DNA of 64,000 nt from Ancylobacter polymorphus. Lineage in GTDB: Bacteria > Pseudomonadota > Alphaproteobacteria > Rhizobiales > Xanthobacteraceae. The stretch covers positions 3,424,001 to 3,488,000 of the forward strand of contig NZ_CP083239.1 in the NCBI RefSeq assembly GCF_022836935.1, read 5' to 3'. The notes under the pieces are model-generated. The model worked only from the letters and a program-made list of their open reading frames with translations, was not told where the DNA came from and ran no database searches. Shown here in pieces: positions 26,455 through 37,500 of this stretch (position 1 is its first letter; each line of letters begins with the position of its first letter). The position numbers and the translations under genes are program-made.

Positions 26455-26692
26455 AGACCGGCCTCCCTGGGCGGTGGCGATGCCTCCCGGCCGGCGGCGT
26501 GCCGACCGCGAAATCGAGGCGGGTCGCTTAGCACAGCACCCCCATCTTTCAAAGCACGCGGCCGCAAGGGTGCCTTGCACTGAGGCGGCAGCCGCAGCGG
26601 AAGGGCGCGACACCGGCGTCCTGAGGTGATGACAGCGCGCGGGGCCGGCGCGTATCGTCGCGCCCTCACCTTCCGCGAATCCGGACCCTGCC

Positions 26693-27724
26693 ATGAAGAT
26701 CATTCACTCACCGCGCCATCTCGGCCATTCCGGCCATGTCGAACTGATGAACGGCCGGGTGGTACCGGCTTTCGAGAAGCCCGAGCGGGTGGCAATGATT
26801 CTGAACGCCATAGGCGAGCGGCCCTTCGGCACGCTGATCGAGCCGGCGGCGCATGGTCTCGACCCGCTGATGAAGGTGCATGACGAGGACTATGTCCGCT
26901 TCCTCAGTGAGGCGTGGAAGCTGTGGACGGCAGACGGGCGCGACTTTCCGGCCCTGCCGAGCTTCTGGCGCGCCCCCGGCATGCGCACCGACATCGTGCC
27001 GAAGACCATCGACGGCAAGCTCGGCCATTATTCCTTCGATGCCGGCTGCTGCATGGTGGCAGGCACCTGGGACGCGGTGCAGGCGGCGGCCGATATCGCC
27101 CTGACCGGCGTCGATCTCGTCGCCGGCGGCGAGAAATCTGCCTTCTCCCTGTGCCGTCCGCCCGGCCACCACGCCCATGCCGGCACGATGGGCGGCTATT
27201 GCTTCATCAACAATGCCGCCGTCGCAGCGCAGAGCTTCCGTGATCGTGGCGCGGCGCGGGTCGCCATTCTCGATGTCGACTATCATCACGGCAATGGCAC
27301 GCAGGCGATCTTCTATGACCGCCCAGATGTGCTGGTGTGCAACATCCACGCCGATCCGCTGCAGGAATTTCCGTATTTCCTCGGCTATGCCGACGAGACC
27401 GGCGCCGGTGCAGGCGAGGGCTTCAACGCCAACTACCCCCTGCCCTGGGGCACGGACTATATCGGCTGGAGCGCAGCGCTGGACGCGGCCTGCGCGCGGA
27501 TCGAGGCCTTCGGCGCGGATGTGGCGGTCGTGTCGCTCGGCGTCGACACCTACAAGGAAGACCCGATCTCGCAGTTCCTGCTCGACAGCCCGGATTACCT
27601 GAAGATCGGCGCCCGCATCGCCGCCCTCGCCCGCCCGACGCTTTTCGTGATGGAGGGCGGCTATGCGGTCGAGGCCATCGGCGTCAATGTTGCCAACACG
27701 CTGGAAGGCTTCCTCCAGCGCTAG
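26693..27724 (+). CDS. Histone deacetylase family protein / acetylpolyamine amidohydrolase
   Basis: A 343-residue arginase-fold zinc hydrolase. Active-site segments: [40 protein letters not shown] (zinc ligands), then [12 protein letters not shown]. The length and [18 protein letters not shown] start match acetylpolyamine amidohydrolases, which deacetylate acetylated polyamines or other amides. The substrate cannot be decided here. Confidence 0.9.
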   Translation: MKIIHSPRHLGHSGHVELMNGRVVPAFEKPERVAMILNAIGERPFGTLIEPAAHGLDPLMKVHDEDYVRFLSEAWKLWTADGRDFPALPSFWRAPGMRTDIVPKTIDGKLGHYSFDAGCCMVAGTWDAVQAAADIALTGVDLVAGGEKSAFSLCRPPGHHAHAGTMGGYCFINNAAVAAQSFRDRGAARVAILDVDYHHGNGTQAIFYDRPDVLVCNIHADPLQEFPYFLGYADETGAGAGEGFNANYPLPWGTDYIGWSAALDAACARIEAFGADVAVVSLGVDTYKEDPISQFLLDSPDYLKIGARIAALARPTLFVMEGGYAVEAIGVNVANTLEGFLQR

Positions 27725-27739
27725 CCGGTGAAGGCCCGA

Positions 27740-28261
27740 TCAGAGCCGATAGAGGATCTGGTCGGTCCAGAACCGCTCCAGCCGGTTCAGCGCCTTGTTG
27801 AGCTGCTGGAACTCCTGCGGACCGATGCCGCCAATCTGCTCGATGGTGACGAGATGCTTGGCGTGGAGCCCTTCGACGATGTCGCGGACCTCCACGCCCT
27901 TCTCGGTGAGGCGAATGCGCACCGCGCGCCGGTCCACCCGGGAGCGCCGGTGGTCGAGGAAGCCGGTCTCCACCAGCTTCTTCAGATTGTAGGAGACATT
28001 GGCGCCGAGATAATAGCCGCGGGTGCGCAGCTCGGCCGCGGTCAGTTCGGAATCGCCGATGTTGAACAGGAGCAGCGCCTGCACAGCGTTGATGTCCTCG
28101 CGGCCGCGCCGGTCGAGTTCGTCCTTCACCACATCCAGCAGCCGGCGGTGGAGGCGTTCCACCAGCGTGACGGCTTCCCGGTAGAGCGGACGGATCGATT
28201 CCCGACGCTCCTCTCCGGCCTCGTTGATGCTGACGACATTGGCCGCCTGACCTGCGCGCAT
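27740..28261 (-). CDS. ldtR: MarR family transcriptional regulator, LdtR type
   Basis: A 173-residue winged-helix regulator: REDINAVQALLLFNIGDSEL, TAAELRTRGYYLGANVSYNL, KKLVETGFLDHRRSRVDRRA. The strongly conserved GYYLGxNVSYNLKKLVE run identifies the LdtR group of Hyphomicrobiales, known to control an L,D-transpeptidase and stress tolerance. No L,D-transpeptidase gene lies next to it here. The name rests on recognition of this motif. Confidence 0.85.
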   Translation of the reverse strand: MRAGQAANVVSINEAGEERRESIRPLYREAVTLVERLHRRLLDVVKDELDRRGREDINAVQALLLFNIGDSELTAAELRTRGYYLGANVSYNLKKLVETGFLDHRRSRVDRRAVRIRLTEKGVEVRDIVEGLHAKHLVTIEQIGGIGPQEFQQLNKALNRLERFWTDQILYRL

Positions 28262-28404
28262 GTTTCGTACCCCGGTCTCAGAATTGGGGATTGGTTCCCT
28301 CTCGTGAGGCGGCGAGTCTCGCGGCGGCGGAGCTAAGATCGGTTTAAGCGAAAGGCTGAATCCTTCGTCACCGCAACGGGTTAACGAAAGCTAAAGAGCG
28401 AGCG

Positions 28405-31234
<2,830 letters not shown>

Positions 31235-31254
31235 CGGCGGCGGGCGCCGCCGCC

Positions 31255-32595
31255 ATGGCTGGCCACCCGCAGGGCTGCTTGCGGCTGTCACTGATGATGT
31301 TCGGCCTCGCCCTGCTGCTGGCGGGCTGCGGCTCGGTGATCGACGCGGATCAGGCCCGGCTCTGCCGCGCGGCGGCCGTCGCGCTGCATGACGACGATAC
31401 CGAGATCACGGAGACGCAGTTGGCGCCGCTGCGCAGCGATCCCGCGGGGCTGCGCTACAGCTACCGCACCCGTTCCGCCCTCGGCAGCGCCCCGCATGAA
31501 CTCCTCTGCCACTTCGCCGCCCAAACCGGTGCCGGCCGTTTCGACCTGGTTGGGCTGGTCGCCGATGGCCGGCCGCTGGGCGAGGTGAAGCTCTACATCC
31601 TCAAGCGCTGGTGGCTAGAGGACAATCGAAACGAGGTCGGGGGGCGACCGCTTCTCCGCGTCGGCCCGCAGGGAGCCTACTGGCTGCAGCAGGCGCTGGG
31701 CGGCATCGTGATGATGGGCGTCTACGGGCTCGTCGCGTCTGGCTTCGCGCTGGTGCACGGGTTGTTCGGCCGCATCAACCTTGCCTTTGGCGAGATCGCC
31801 GTGGCCGGCGGCGTTTATATGCTGATCGCATTCAGCCTTGCGGGCGCCCTCGGCCGGATCGATCCGGCCGGGCTGACGGCGGCGCTGCTCGCCGGTGTCG
31901 CCGGGGCGGCGCTGCTGAGCTGGGCGATCGGACGCACCGTGATCGTGCCGATCCTCGCCCGCGCCCGTTCGCCTCAGCCGGTGCTGATTGCGACGCTGGC
32001 GGTGGCCATCGTGCTCACCGAGCTGTTCCGCCTCACCTCCACCGCGCGCGAGAACTGGCTGCCGGCCCTGTTCAACCGGCCGATCTATCTGGCGGGCGAA
32101 GCGGGCTTCATCGCCACCGTGACGCCGGCGCAACTGCTCGCCGCCGGGTTGACACTGAGCGGCATTTCGCTGCTGCTCGGCCTCATCCGCTTCACCGGCT
32201 ATGGGCGGGCGTGGCGCGCCCATGCCGACGATCCGCTGATGGCGGCGATGGTCGGCGTTCACGTTCCCCGCCTCGTGGGAGCGACTTTTGCGCTGGCGGG
32301 AGGCTGCGCCGGGCTTGCGGGAGTGGCCATGGTCGTGGCCTATGGAACGATTACACCCGGCGACGGGCTGTCAATGACGCTCAAAGCCTTGATTTCGGCA
32401 ATTATTGGCGGCATTGGCTCCGTGCCGGGCGCGCTGCTGGGCGCCGTTCTCGTCGCCGGCGTCGAAATCGTGTGGTCGTCCGCCTTCGATATCGCGTATC
32501 GCGACGTGGTGATCTATTCCCTTCTGGTGGCCGTTCTCATCCTGCGGCCGGGAGGCCTTCTCCAGCGTGCGGCACCTTCGCCGCGAGAATTCTGA
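31255..32595 (+). CDS. Lipoprotein-like domain fused to a LivH-type ABC permease
   Basis: A 446-residue protein. The first 30 residues look like a lipoprotein signal with lipobox LLLAGCGS; residues about 30-125 form a small soluble domain (LCRAAAVALHDDDTEI, ELLCHFAAQTGAGRFDLVGL). The rest is a branched-chain amino-acid permease with about eight helices: GIVMMGVYGLVASGFALVHG, NLAFGEIAVAGGVYMLIAF, RAWRAHADDPLMAAMVGV and ISAIIGGIGSVPGALLGAVL. No LivM, ATPase or binding-protein gene is adjacent. The start could be later, but the domain frame is intact. Confidence 0.8.
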   Translation: MAGHPQGCLRLSLMMFGLALLLAGCGSVIDADQARLCRAAAVALHDDDTEITETQLAPLRSDPAGLRYSYRTRSALGSAPHELLCHFAAQTGAGRFDLVGLVADGRPLGEVKLYILKRWWLEDNRNEVGGRPLLRVGPQGAYWLQQALGGIVMMGVYGLVASGFALVHGLFGRINLAFGEIAVAGGVYMLIAFSLAGALGRIDPAGLTAALLAGVAGAALLSWAIGRTVIVPILARARSPQPVLIATLAVAIVLTELFRLTSTARENWLPALFNRPIYLAGEAGFIATVTPAQLLAAGLTLSGISLLLGLIRFTGYGRAWRAHADDPLMAAMVGVHVPRLVGATFALAGGCAGLAGVAMVVAYGTITPGDGLSMTLKALISAIIGGIGSVPGALLGAVLVAGVEIVWSSAFDIAYRDVVIYSLLVAVLILRPGGLLQRAAPSPREF

Positions 32596-32603
32596 GTGGT
32601 TCG

Positions 32604-33830
32604 ATGACTTTGCCCGTAACCCCCGCCGATGTCGCCGCCGCACGCAAGTTGCTGGATGGCGCGGTGCTGCGCACGCCTACCCTGCCGGCGCCGCGCCTTT
32701 CAGCGATTACGGGCGCGCATGTCTATGTGAAATACGAGAACCTGCAGGTTACGGCGAGCTTCAAGGAGCGCGGCGCGCTCACCAAGCTCTCCAGCCTTTC
32801 GCCGCAGGAGCGCGCCGCCGGCGTCGTCGCCATGTCGGCCGGCAACCATGCGCAGGCGGTGGCCTATCACGCCGCCCGCCTTGGCATCCGCGCCACCATC
32901 GTGATGCCCAAGCACACGCCGATCGTGAAAGTGGCCGCCACCGAGGCGCATGGCGCGCGGGTGGTGCTGCACGGCGAATCCGTCGGCGACGCCTCGGAAG
33001 AGGCCGACCGTATCGCCCAGTCCGAACATCTGGTCTGGGTCCACCCCTATGATGACCGACATGTGATCGCCGGCCAGGGCTCGATCGCCGCCGAGATGCT
33101 GGAGGACGCGCCCGACCTCGATTCGCTGCTGGTGCCGGTCGGCGGCGGCGGCATGATTTCCGGCATGGCGGTCGCTGCCCGCGACATGCGGCCGGACATC
33201 GAAATCGTCGGTGTCGAGACCCGGCTCTATCCCTCCATGTGGAACGCGCTGCACCAGCAGGCGCTGCCCTGCGAGGGCGCGACGCTGGCGGAAGGCATCG
33301 CGGTGAAGCAGGCCGGCACGCTGACGCGCGAACTCGTCTCGGCGCTGGTGTCGGACGTGGTACTGGTGGGCGAGCCGACCATCGAGCGGGCGGTGAACCT
33401 GTTCCTGACCCAGCAGAAGACGCTGGCCGAGGGCGCCGGCGCAGCGGGTCTCGCCGCCCTGCTCGCCGATCCCGACCGCTATCGCAGCCGCAAGGTCGGG
33501 CTGGTCGTCTCGGGCGGCAATATCGACCCGCGCATCGTCGCGTCCATCATGATGCGCGAGCTTGAGCGCGAGGAGCGCATCGTCTCCTTCCGCTTCTCCA
33601 TGCTCGACCGCCCGGGCGAACTTGGCATCATCGCCAGCCTGCTCGGTGGCCTCGGGGCGAACATCCTGGAAGTGGAGCACAAGCGCCATTTCCTCGACGT
33701 GCATGCCAAGGGCGCCCGGCTCGACGTGACCGTGGAAACGCGCGACCGCGCCCATGCCGACGAGGTGTACCGCGCGCTGATCGAGAACGGCATGGATGTG
33801 GTGCGGGTGGACTGGCAGTCCGCCAGCTGA
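32604..33830 (+). CDS. Threonine ammonia-lyase
   Basis: A 408-residue fold-II PLP enzyme that deaminates threonine to 2-oxobutyrate. The PLP lysine is in VTASFKERGALTKL; SAGNHAQAVAYHA and LVPVGGGGMISGMAVAAR follow. The C terminus (FRFSMLDRPGELGIIASLLG, VEHKRHFLDVHAKGARLDVT) is an ACT-like regulatory domain, so isoleucine or valine control is likely. It may be biosynthetic (ilvA) or catabolic (tdcB type). Confidence 0.93.
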   Translation: MTLPVTPADVAAARKLLDGAVLRTPTLPAPRLSAITGAHVYVKYENLQVTASFKERGALTKLSSLSPQERAAGVVAMSAGNHAQAVAYHAARLGIRATIVMPKHTPIVKVAATEAHGARVVLHGESVGDASEEADRIAQSEHLVWVHPYDDRHVIAGQGSIAAEMLEDAPDLDSLLVPVGGGGMISGMAVAARDMRPDIEIVGVETRLYPSMWNALHQQALPCEGATLAEGIAVKQAGTLTRELVSALVSDVVLVGEPTIERAVNLFLTQQKTLAEGAGAAGLAALLADPDRYRSRKVGLVVSGGNIDPRIVASIMMRELEREERIVSFRFSMLDRPGELGIIASLLGGLGANILEVEHKRHFLDVHAKGARLDVTVETRDRAHADEVYRALIENGMDVVRVDWQSAS

Positions 33831-33905
33831 CCGCGAGCGACGTGGCGCGGTGCTCTTGCTTGCACCGCGAGCCGCCCCCACCTGACGCTCCGGGAGGAAA
33901 CCGGC

Positions 33906-34421
33906 ATGTTCGACACCAGCGATGACGGGACGATGCGGCCCTATGCCTTCGATCCGCTCGTCGAGCCGGAATATTTCCGGGGCGTGCTGTTCCGGCGGTT
34001 CATTGCCTTCATCATCGACACGGTGCTGATCTGCGTGCCGGTCGGCATGGCGGCGCTGCTGATTTTCGTCTTCGGCTTCCTCACCTTCGGCCTTGGCTGG
34101 TTCCTGTTCAGCCTGCTGGGGCCAGGCTATGTGGTGTGGGCGCTGGTCTATGTCGGGATTACGCTCGGCGGGCCGCGCTCCGCCACCATCGGCATGCGGG
34201 CCATGGGCCTTGAGATGCGGCTGTGGCACGGCGCGCCGATGACGCCGATGCTGGCGGTGGTCAGCCTGGTCCTGTTCTGGGTGTCGGTGAGCGTGTTCAC
34301 GCCCTTTGTCACTGTCATCGGCCTGCTCAACCGCCGCAAGCGGCTGGCGCACGACTTCATCATCGGCACCGTCGTCACCAATAATGACGAACGGGCCGGC
34401 GAATTGCGCGGCTATCGCTGA
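33906..34421 (+). CDS. RDD family membrane protein
   Basis: A 171-residue protein with three or more helices and the RDD signature in GVLFRRFIAFIIDTVLICV, plus the central RSATIGMRAMGLEMRLWHG and the ending RRKRLAHDFIIGTVV. ATG 33906 has GGGAGGA at ideal spacing. RDD proteins may transport ions or solutes; the role is unknown. It sits just before the arginyltransferase-like gene, a common alphaproteobacterial pair. Confidence 0.9.
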   Translation: MFDTSDDGTMRPYAFDPLVEPEYFRGVLFRRFIAFIIDTVLICVPVGMAALLIFVFGFLTFGLGWFLFSLLGPGYVVWALVYVGITLGGPRSATIGMRAMGLEMRLWHGAPMTPMLAVVSLVLFWVSVSVFTPFVTVIGLLNRRKRLAHDFIIGTVVTNNDERAGELRGYR

Positions 34422-34504
34422 CATTCGCGTTGAAGGGCGCAGCCAGGCTTTGACGTCGCGCCCGCGTCGCGCGATCCTTGTCGCCTTCGCAATGTGAACC
34501 CGCC

Positions 34505-35254
34505 GTGACCGAACATTCGCGCGACACACCGCAGTTCTACCTGACCGCTCCCTCGCCCTGCCCCTATCTGCCGGGCCGGCTGGAGCGGAAGGTCTTTACG
34601 CATCTGGTCGGTGAGCGCGCCACCCAGCTCAATGATGTGCTGACCCATGGCGGCTTCCGGCGCAGCCAGTCCATCGCCTATCGCCCCGCCTGCGAGCAGT
34701 GCCGCGCCTGCGTCTCGGTGCGCGTCTGCGTCGATGATTTCCGCGAGACGCGCAGTTTCCGCCGCGTGCGCCAGGCCAATGCCGATCTCATCGGCGACAT
34801 CCGTGCCGCGATACCGACCGCCGAGCAGTATTCGCTGTTCCGCGGCTATCTCGACAGCCGCCATTCGGATGGCGGCATGGCGGACATGACCGTGCTGGAC
34901 TACGCCATGATGGTAGAGGACAGCCATGTCCGCACCCGGCTCATCGAGTACCGTCGCCACGGGCCCGGCACGGCGATCAGCGGGCGCGGCCAGGGCGCGC
35001 TCTACGGCGTGGCGCTGACCGACGTGCTCGCGGATGGCCTGTCCATGGTCTATTCCTTCTACGATCCCGAAGAAATCAGCCGCTCGCTCGGCACCTATAT
35101 GATCCTCGATCACATCGCCAAGGCGAAGGCGATGGGGCTGCCTTTCGTCTATCTCGGCTATTGGGTCGAGGGGTCGGACAAGATGAGCTACAAGCGCCGC
35201 TTCCTGCCGCAGGAACGCCTCGCCCCGTCTGGCTGGCTGCGGGTGGAGGAGTAG
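34505..35254 (+). CDS. bpt: Bpt/Ate leucyl- or arginyl-tRNA-protein transferase
   Basis: A 249-residue protein: [60 protein letters not shown] and [10 protein letters not shown]. The C-terminal [20 protein letters not shown] is the family signature. It transfers an amino acid (leucine in known bacterial Bpt) from tRNA to N-terminal Asp/Glu of proteins, marking them for ClpS-ClpAP. GTG 34505 matches the family start. Confidence 0.93.
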   Translation: MTEHSRDTPQFYLTAPSPCPYLPGRLERKVFTHLVGERATQLNDVLTHGGFRRSQSIAYRPACEQCRACVSVRVCVDDFRETRSFRRVRQANADLIGDIRAAIPTAEQYSLFRGYLDSRHSDGGMADMTVLDYAMMVEDSHVRTRLIEYRRHGPGTAISGRGQGALYGVALTDVLADGLSMVYSFYDPEEISRSLGTYMILDHIAKAKAMGLPFVYLGYWVEGSDKMSYKRRFLPQERLAPSGWLRVEE

Positions 35255-35263
35255 GTCGCCGGG

Positions 35264-35277
35264 CTGTCATATGACAG
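35264..35277. promoter_or_regulatory. Palindrome CTGTCATATGACAG upstream of phoX
   Basis: A perfect 14-bp palindrome 104 bases before the phoX start. Its half CTGTCAT equals the half-site of the PHO box. A weaker tandem (GCGTCAT then, 11 bases on, TTGTGAC) follows near 35299-35316. PhoB sites are direct repeats, so phosphate control is possible but not proven. Confidence 0.4.
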
Positions 35278-35380
35278 AATCATGCTCATGCGGCGCTGGC
35301 GTCATCGGGTTGTGACGCAGCGGCACTAGCTGTCTGGAACGCTTCCAACCCGGAGCGGGACAGATTGCCGGAGCCCCCCC

Positions 35381-37399
35381 ATGACCGACAACTCCCTCGA
35401 CCCCGTAAATGAATCACCCTTCCGCACCAGCCTGCTCGAAGAGGCTGACGGCGCGGGCAGCAACCCGACGCTCAATCCGACCATGGGCGAGCTGATCTCG
35501 CTCCGCTTCTCGCGCCGCGGGCTCTTGAAGGGCTCGCTGGCCGTTTCCGCCATTGCCGCCACTGTCGGCCCGGCGGCGCTGCTGACCGCCGAGAAAGCGC
35601 AGGCCGCCACGGATGGCGTCGCGGCCAATGGCTCGGCTTTCCGCTTCGTCGAGGTTGAGGCCGGCGTCGATGAAACCCATCACGTCGCCGAAGGCTATGA
35701 CGCCGAGGTGCTGCTGCGCTGGGGCGACCCGCTCTTTCCCGACTCTCCCGCCTTCGACCCGAAGAACCAGACCGCCGAGGCCCAGCGCCGGCAGTTCGGC
35801 TACAATAACGACTATGTCGGCTTCATCCCGCTCGATGGCTCGCCCGAGCACGGCCTGCTGGTGGTGAACCACGAATACACCAATGAGCACCTCATGTTCC
35901 CCGGCATCGTCAGCGTCACGGATGGCAAGCTGAAGGTGGCGCCGGCGGACAAGACTCGCGTCGACATCGAGATGGCGGCCCATGGCGGCACCATCGTCGA
36001 AATCCTGAAGGTCGACGGCAAATGGCAGGTGGTGCGCGAGGGCAAGCTGAACCGTCGCATCACCTCGACCACGCCGATGCAGGTCACCGGCCCGGCTGCC
36101 GGCAGCGACCGGCTGAAGACGGTGGAAGACCCGACCGGCACCAAGGTGCTGGGCACGCTGAACAATTGCGCCGGAGGCGTCACGCCCTGGGGTACCTATG
36201 TGATGGCCGAGGAGAATTTTCACGGCTACTTCCTCGGCAAGCTGCCCGAGGGCCACAAGGAGGCGGCCAATTACAAGCGCTATGGCGTGCCGGAAGGCGC
36301 CTATGAGTGGGGCAACATCTACCCCCGCTTCGACCTCGCCAAGGAGCCGAACGAGCCGAACCGTTTCGGCTGGATCGTCGAAGTCGATGTGAACGACCCC
36401 ACTTCCGTGCCGAAGAAACGCACCGCGCTCGGCCGCTTCAAGCATGAAGGCGCCGAGTCCATCGTGGCGAAGGACGGGCGCGTCGTGTTCTATCTCGGCG
36501 ACGATGAGCGCTTCGACTATGTCTACAAGTTCGTCACTTCAGGCACGTTCAACCCGAATGACCGCGCCGCCAATATGGACCTGCTGGATTCCGGCACGCT
36601 CTATGTCGCCAAGTTCGACGCCGACGGCGCGCTGGAATGGATGCCGCTGGTGTTCGGGCAAGGCCCGCTGACCGCCGCCAACGGCTTCGCCAGCCAGGCC
36701 GATGTGCTGATCGAGACCCGCCGCGCCGCCGATCTGCTCGGCGCCACCAAGATGGACCGCCCCGAAGACGTCCAGCCGAACGGCGTCAACGGCAAGGTCT
36801 ATGTGATGCTGACCAACAATACCCGCCGCAAGGACGAGCAGGTCGACGCGGCCAATCCCCGCGCCAAGAACGCCTTCGGCCACATCATCGAGATCGCCGA
36901 GGCGGATGGCGACTTCGCCGCCACCAAGGGCCGCTGGGAAGTGCTGCTGAAATGCGGCGACCCCTCGGTCGCCTCGGTCGGCGCGTCCTTCTCCACCGAC
37001 ACCACCCGCAATGGCTGGTTCGGCATGCCGGATAATTGCGCGGTCGATTCCGCCGGCCGGCTCTGGGTGGCGACCGACGGTAATAGCCCGAAGGACACCG
37101 GCCGCACGGATGGTCTATGGGCGGTAGACACGGAAGGTGGCGCGCGCGCGACCTCCAAGCTGTTCTTCCGCGTGCCAGTGGGCGCGGAGCTGTGCGGCCC
37201 GCTGTTCACCCCGGATGACCGCACCGCCTTCGTCGCCGTGCAGCACCCCGGCGATGGCGGCACCGACTGGGCGCCGTTCGGCCGGCCGTCCTATTACGAG
37301 GACCTCTCCACCCGCTGGCCGGACTTCAAGGACGACATGCCGGTGCGACCGGCCGTGGTGGTGATCACCAAGAAGGATGGCGGCGTCATCGGTTCGTGA
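35381..37399 (+). CDS. phoX: PhoX family alkaline phosphatase, Tat-exported
   Basis: A 672-residue DUF839/PhoX protein. The twin-arginine signal RFSRRGLLKGSLAVSAIAAT lies at about residues 43-62, unusually far in. Then VNHEYTNEHLMFPGI, NNCAGGVTPWGTYVMAEENF and YKRYGVPEGAYEWGNIYPRF, and the GMPDNCAVDSAGRLWVATDG region, all typical of PhoX beta-propeller phosphatases that use calcium and iron. It would release phosphate from organic esters in the periplasm when phosphate is scarce. Confidence 0.93.
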   Translation: MTDNSLDPVNESPFRTSLLEEADGAGSNPTLNPTMGELISLRFSRRGLLKGSLAVSAIAATVGPAALLTAEKAQAATDGVAANGSAFRFVEVEAGVDETHHVAEGYDAEVLLRWGDPLFPDSPAFDPKNQTAEAQRRQFGYNNDYVGFIPLDGSPEHGLLVVNHEYTNEHLMFPGIVSVTDGKLKVAPADKTRVDIEMAAHGGTIVEILKVDGKWQVVREGKLNRRITSTTPMQVTGPAAGSDRLKTVEDPTGTKVLGTLNNCAGGVTPWGTYVMAEENFHGYFLGKLPEGHKEAANYKRYGVPEGAYEWGNIYPRFDLAKEPNEPNRFGWIVEVDVNDPTSVPKKRTALGRFKHEGAESIVAKDGRVVFYLGDDERFDYVYKFVTSGTFNPNDRAANMDLLDSGTLYVAKFDADGALEWMPLVFGQGPLTAANGFASQADVLIETRRAADLLGATKMDRPEDVQPNGVNGKVYVMLTNNTRRKDEQVDAANPRAKNAFGHIIEIAEADGDFAATKGRWEVLLKCGDPSVASVGASFSTDTTRNGWFGMPDNCAVDSAGRLWVATDGNSPKDTGRTDGLWAVDTEGGARATSKLFFRVPVGAELCGPLFTPDDRTAFVAVQHPGDGGTDWAPFGRPSYYEDLSTRWPDFKDDMPVRPAVVVITKKDGGVIGS

Positions 37400-37423
37400 A
37401 CCGAGCCCTGCCGTTGGACTGAA

Positions 37424-37447
37424 GCCCTCTCCCCACAGGGAGAGGGC
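37424..37447. repeat. Intergenic palindrome, 10-bp perfect stem
   Basis: GCCCTCTCCC - CACA - GGGAGAGGGC lies between convergent phoX and parC. The motif CCCTCTCCC...GGGAGAGGG is a common dispersed intergenic palindrome in many proteobacteria and may act as a bidirectional terminator or mRNA stabiliser. No U-run follows. Confidence 0.55.
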
Positions 37448-37500
37448 ACTATCCGCACTTGTTCTTACCGGTTGGCGACGGGTGCCGCTTCCGAGCCGCC

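Noticed and set aside
24364..26583. Long open frame of over 700 codons antisense to ribD, nrdR and glyA
   Set aside because: High-GC antisense frames stay open by codon bias; the sense genes are clear and the antisense product has no recognisable domain.
20715..26692. Possible FMN, TPP or glycine riboswitch before the riboflavin, thiL or glyA genes
   Set aside because: The genes are packed as one operon with short gaps, and no conserved riboswitch core is visible upstream of glyA.
32700..34529. Long leftward open frame across threonine ammonia-lyase and the RDD gene
   Set aside because: It crosses the ends of two good genes and is His/Gln/Arg-rich, typical of antisense frames.
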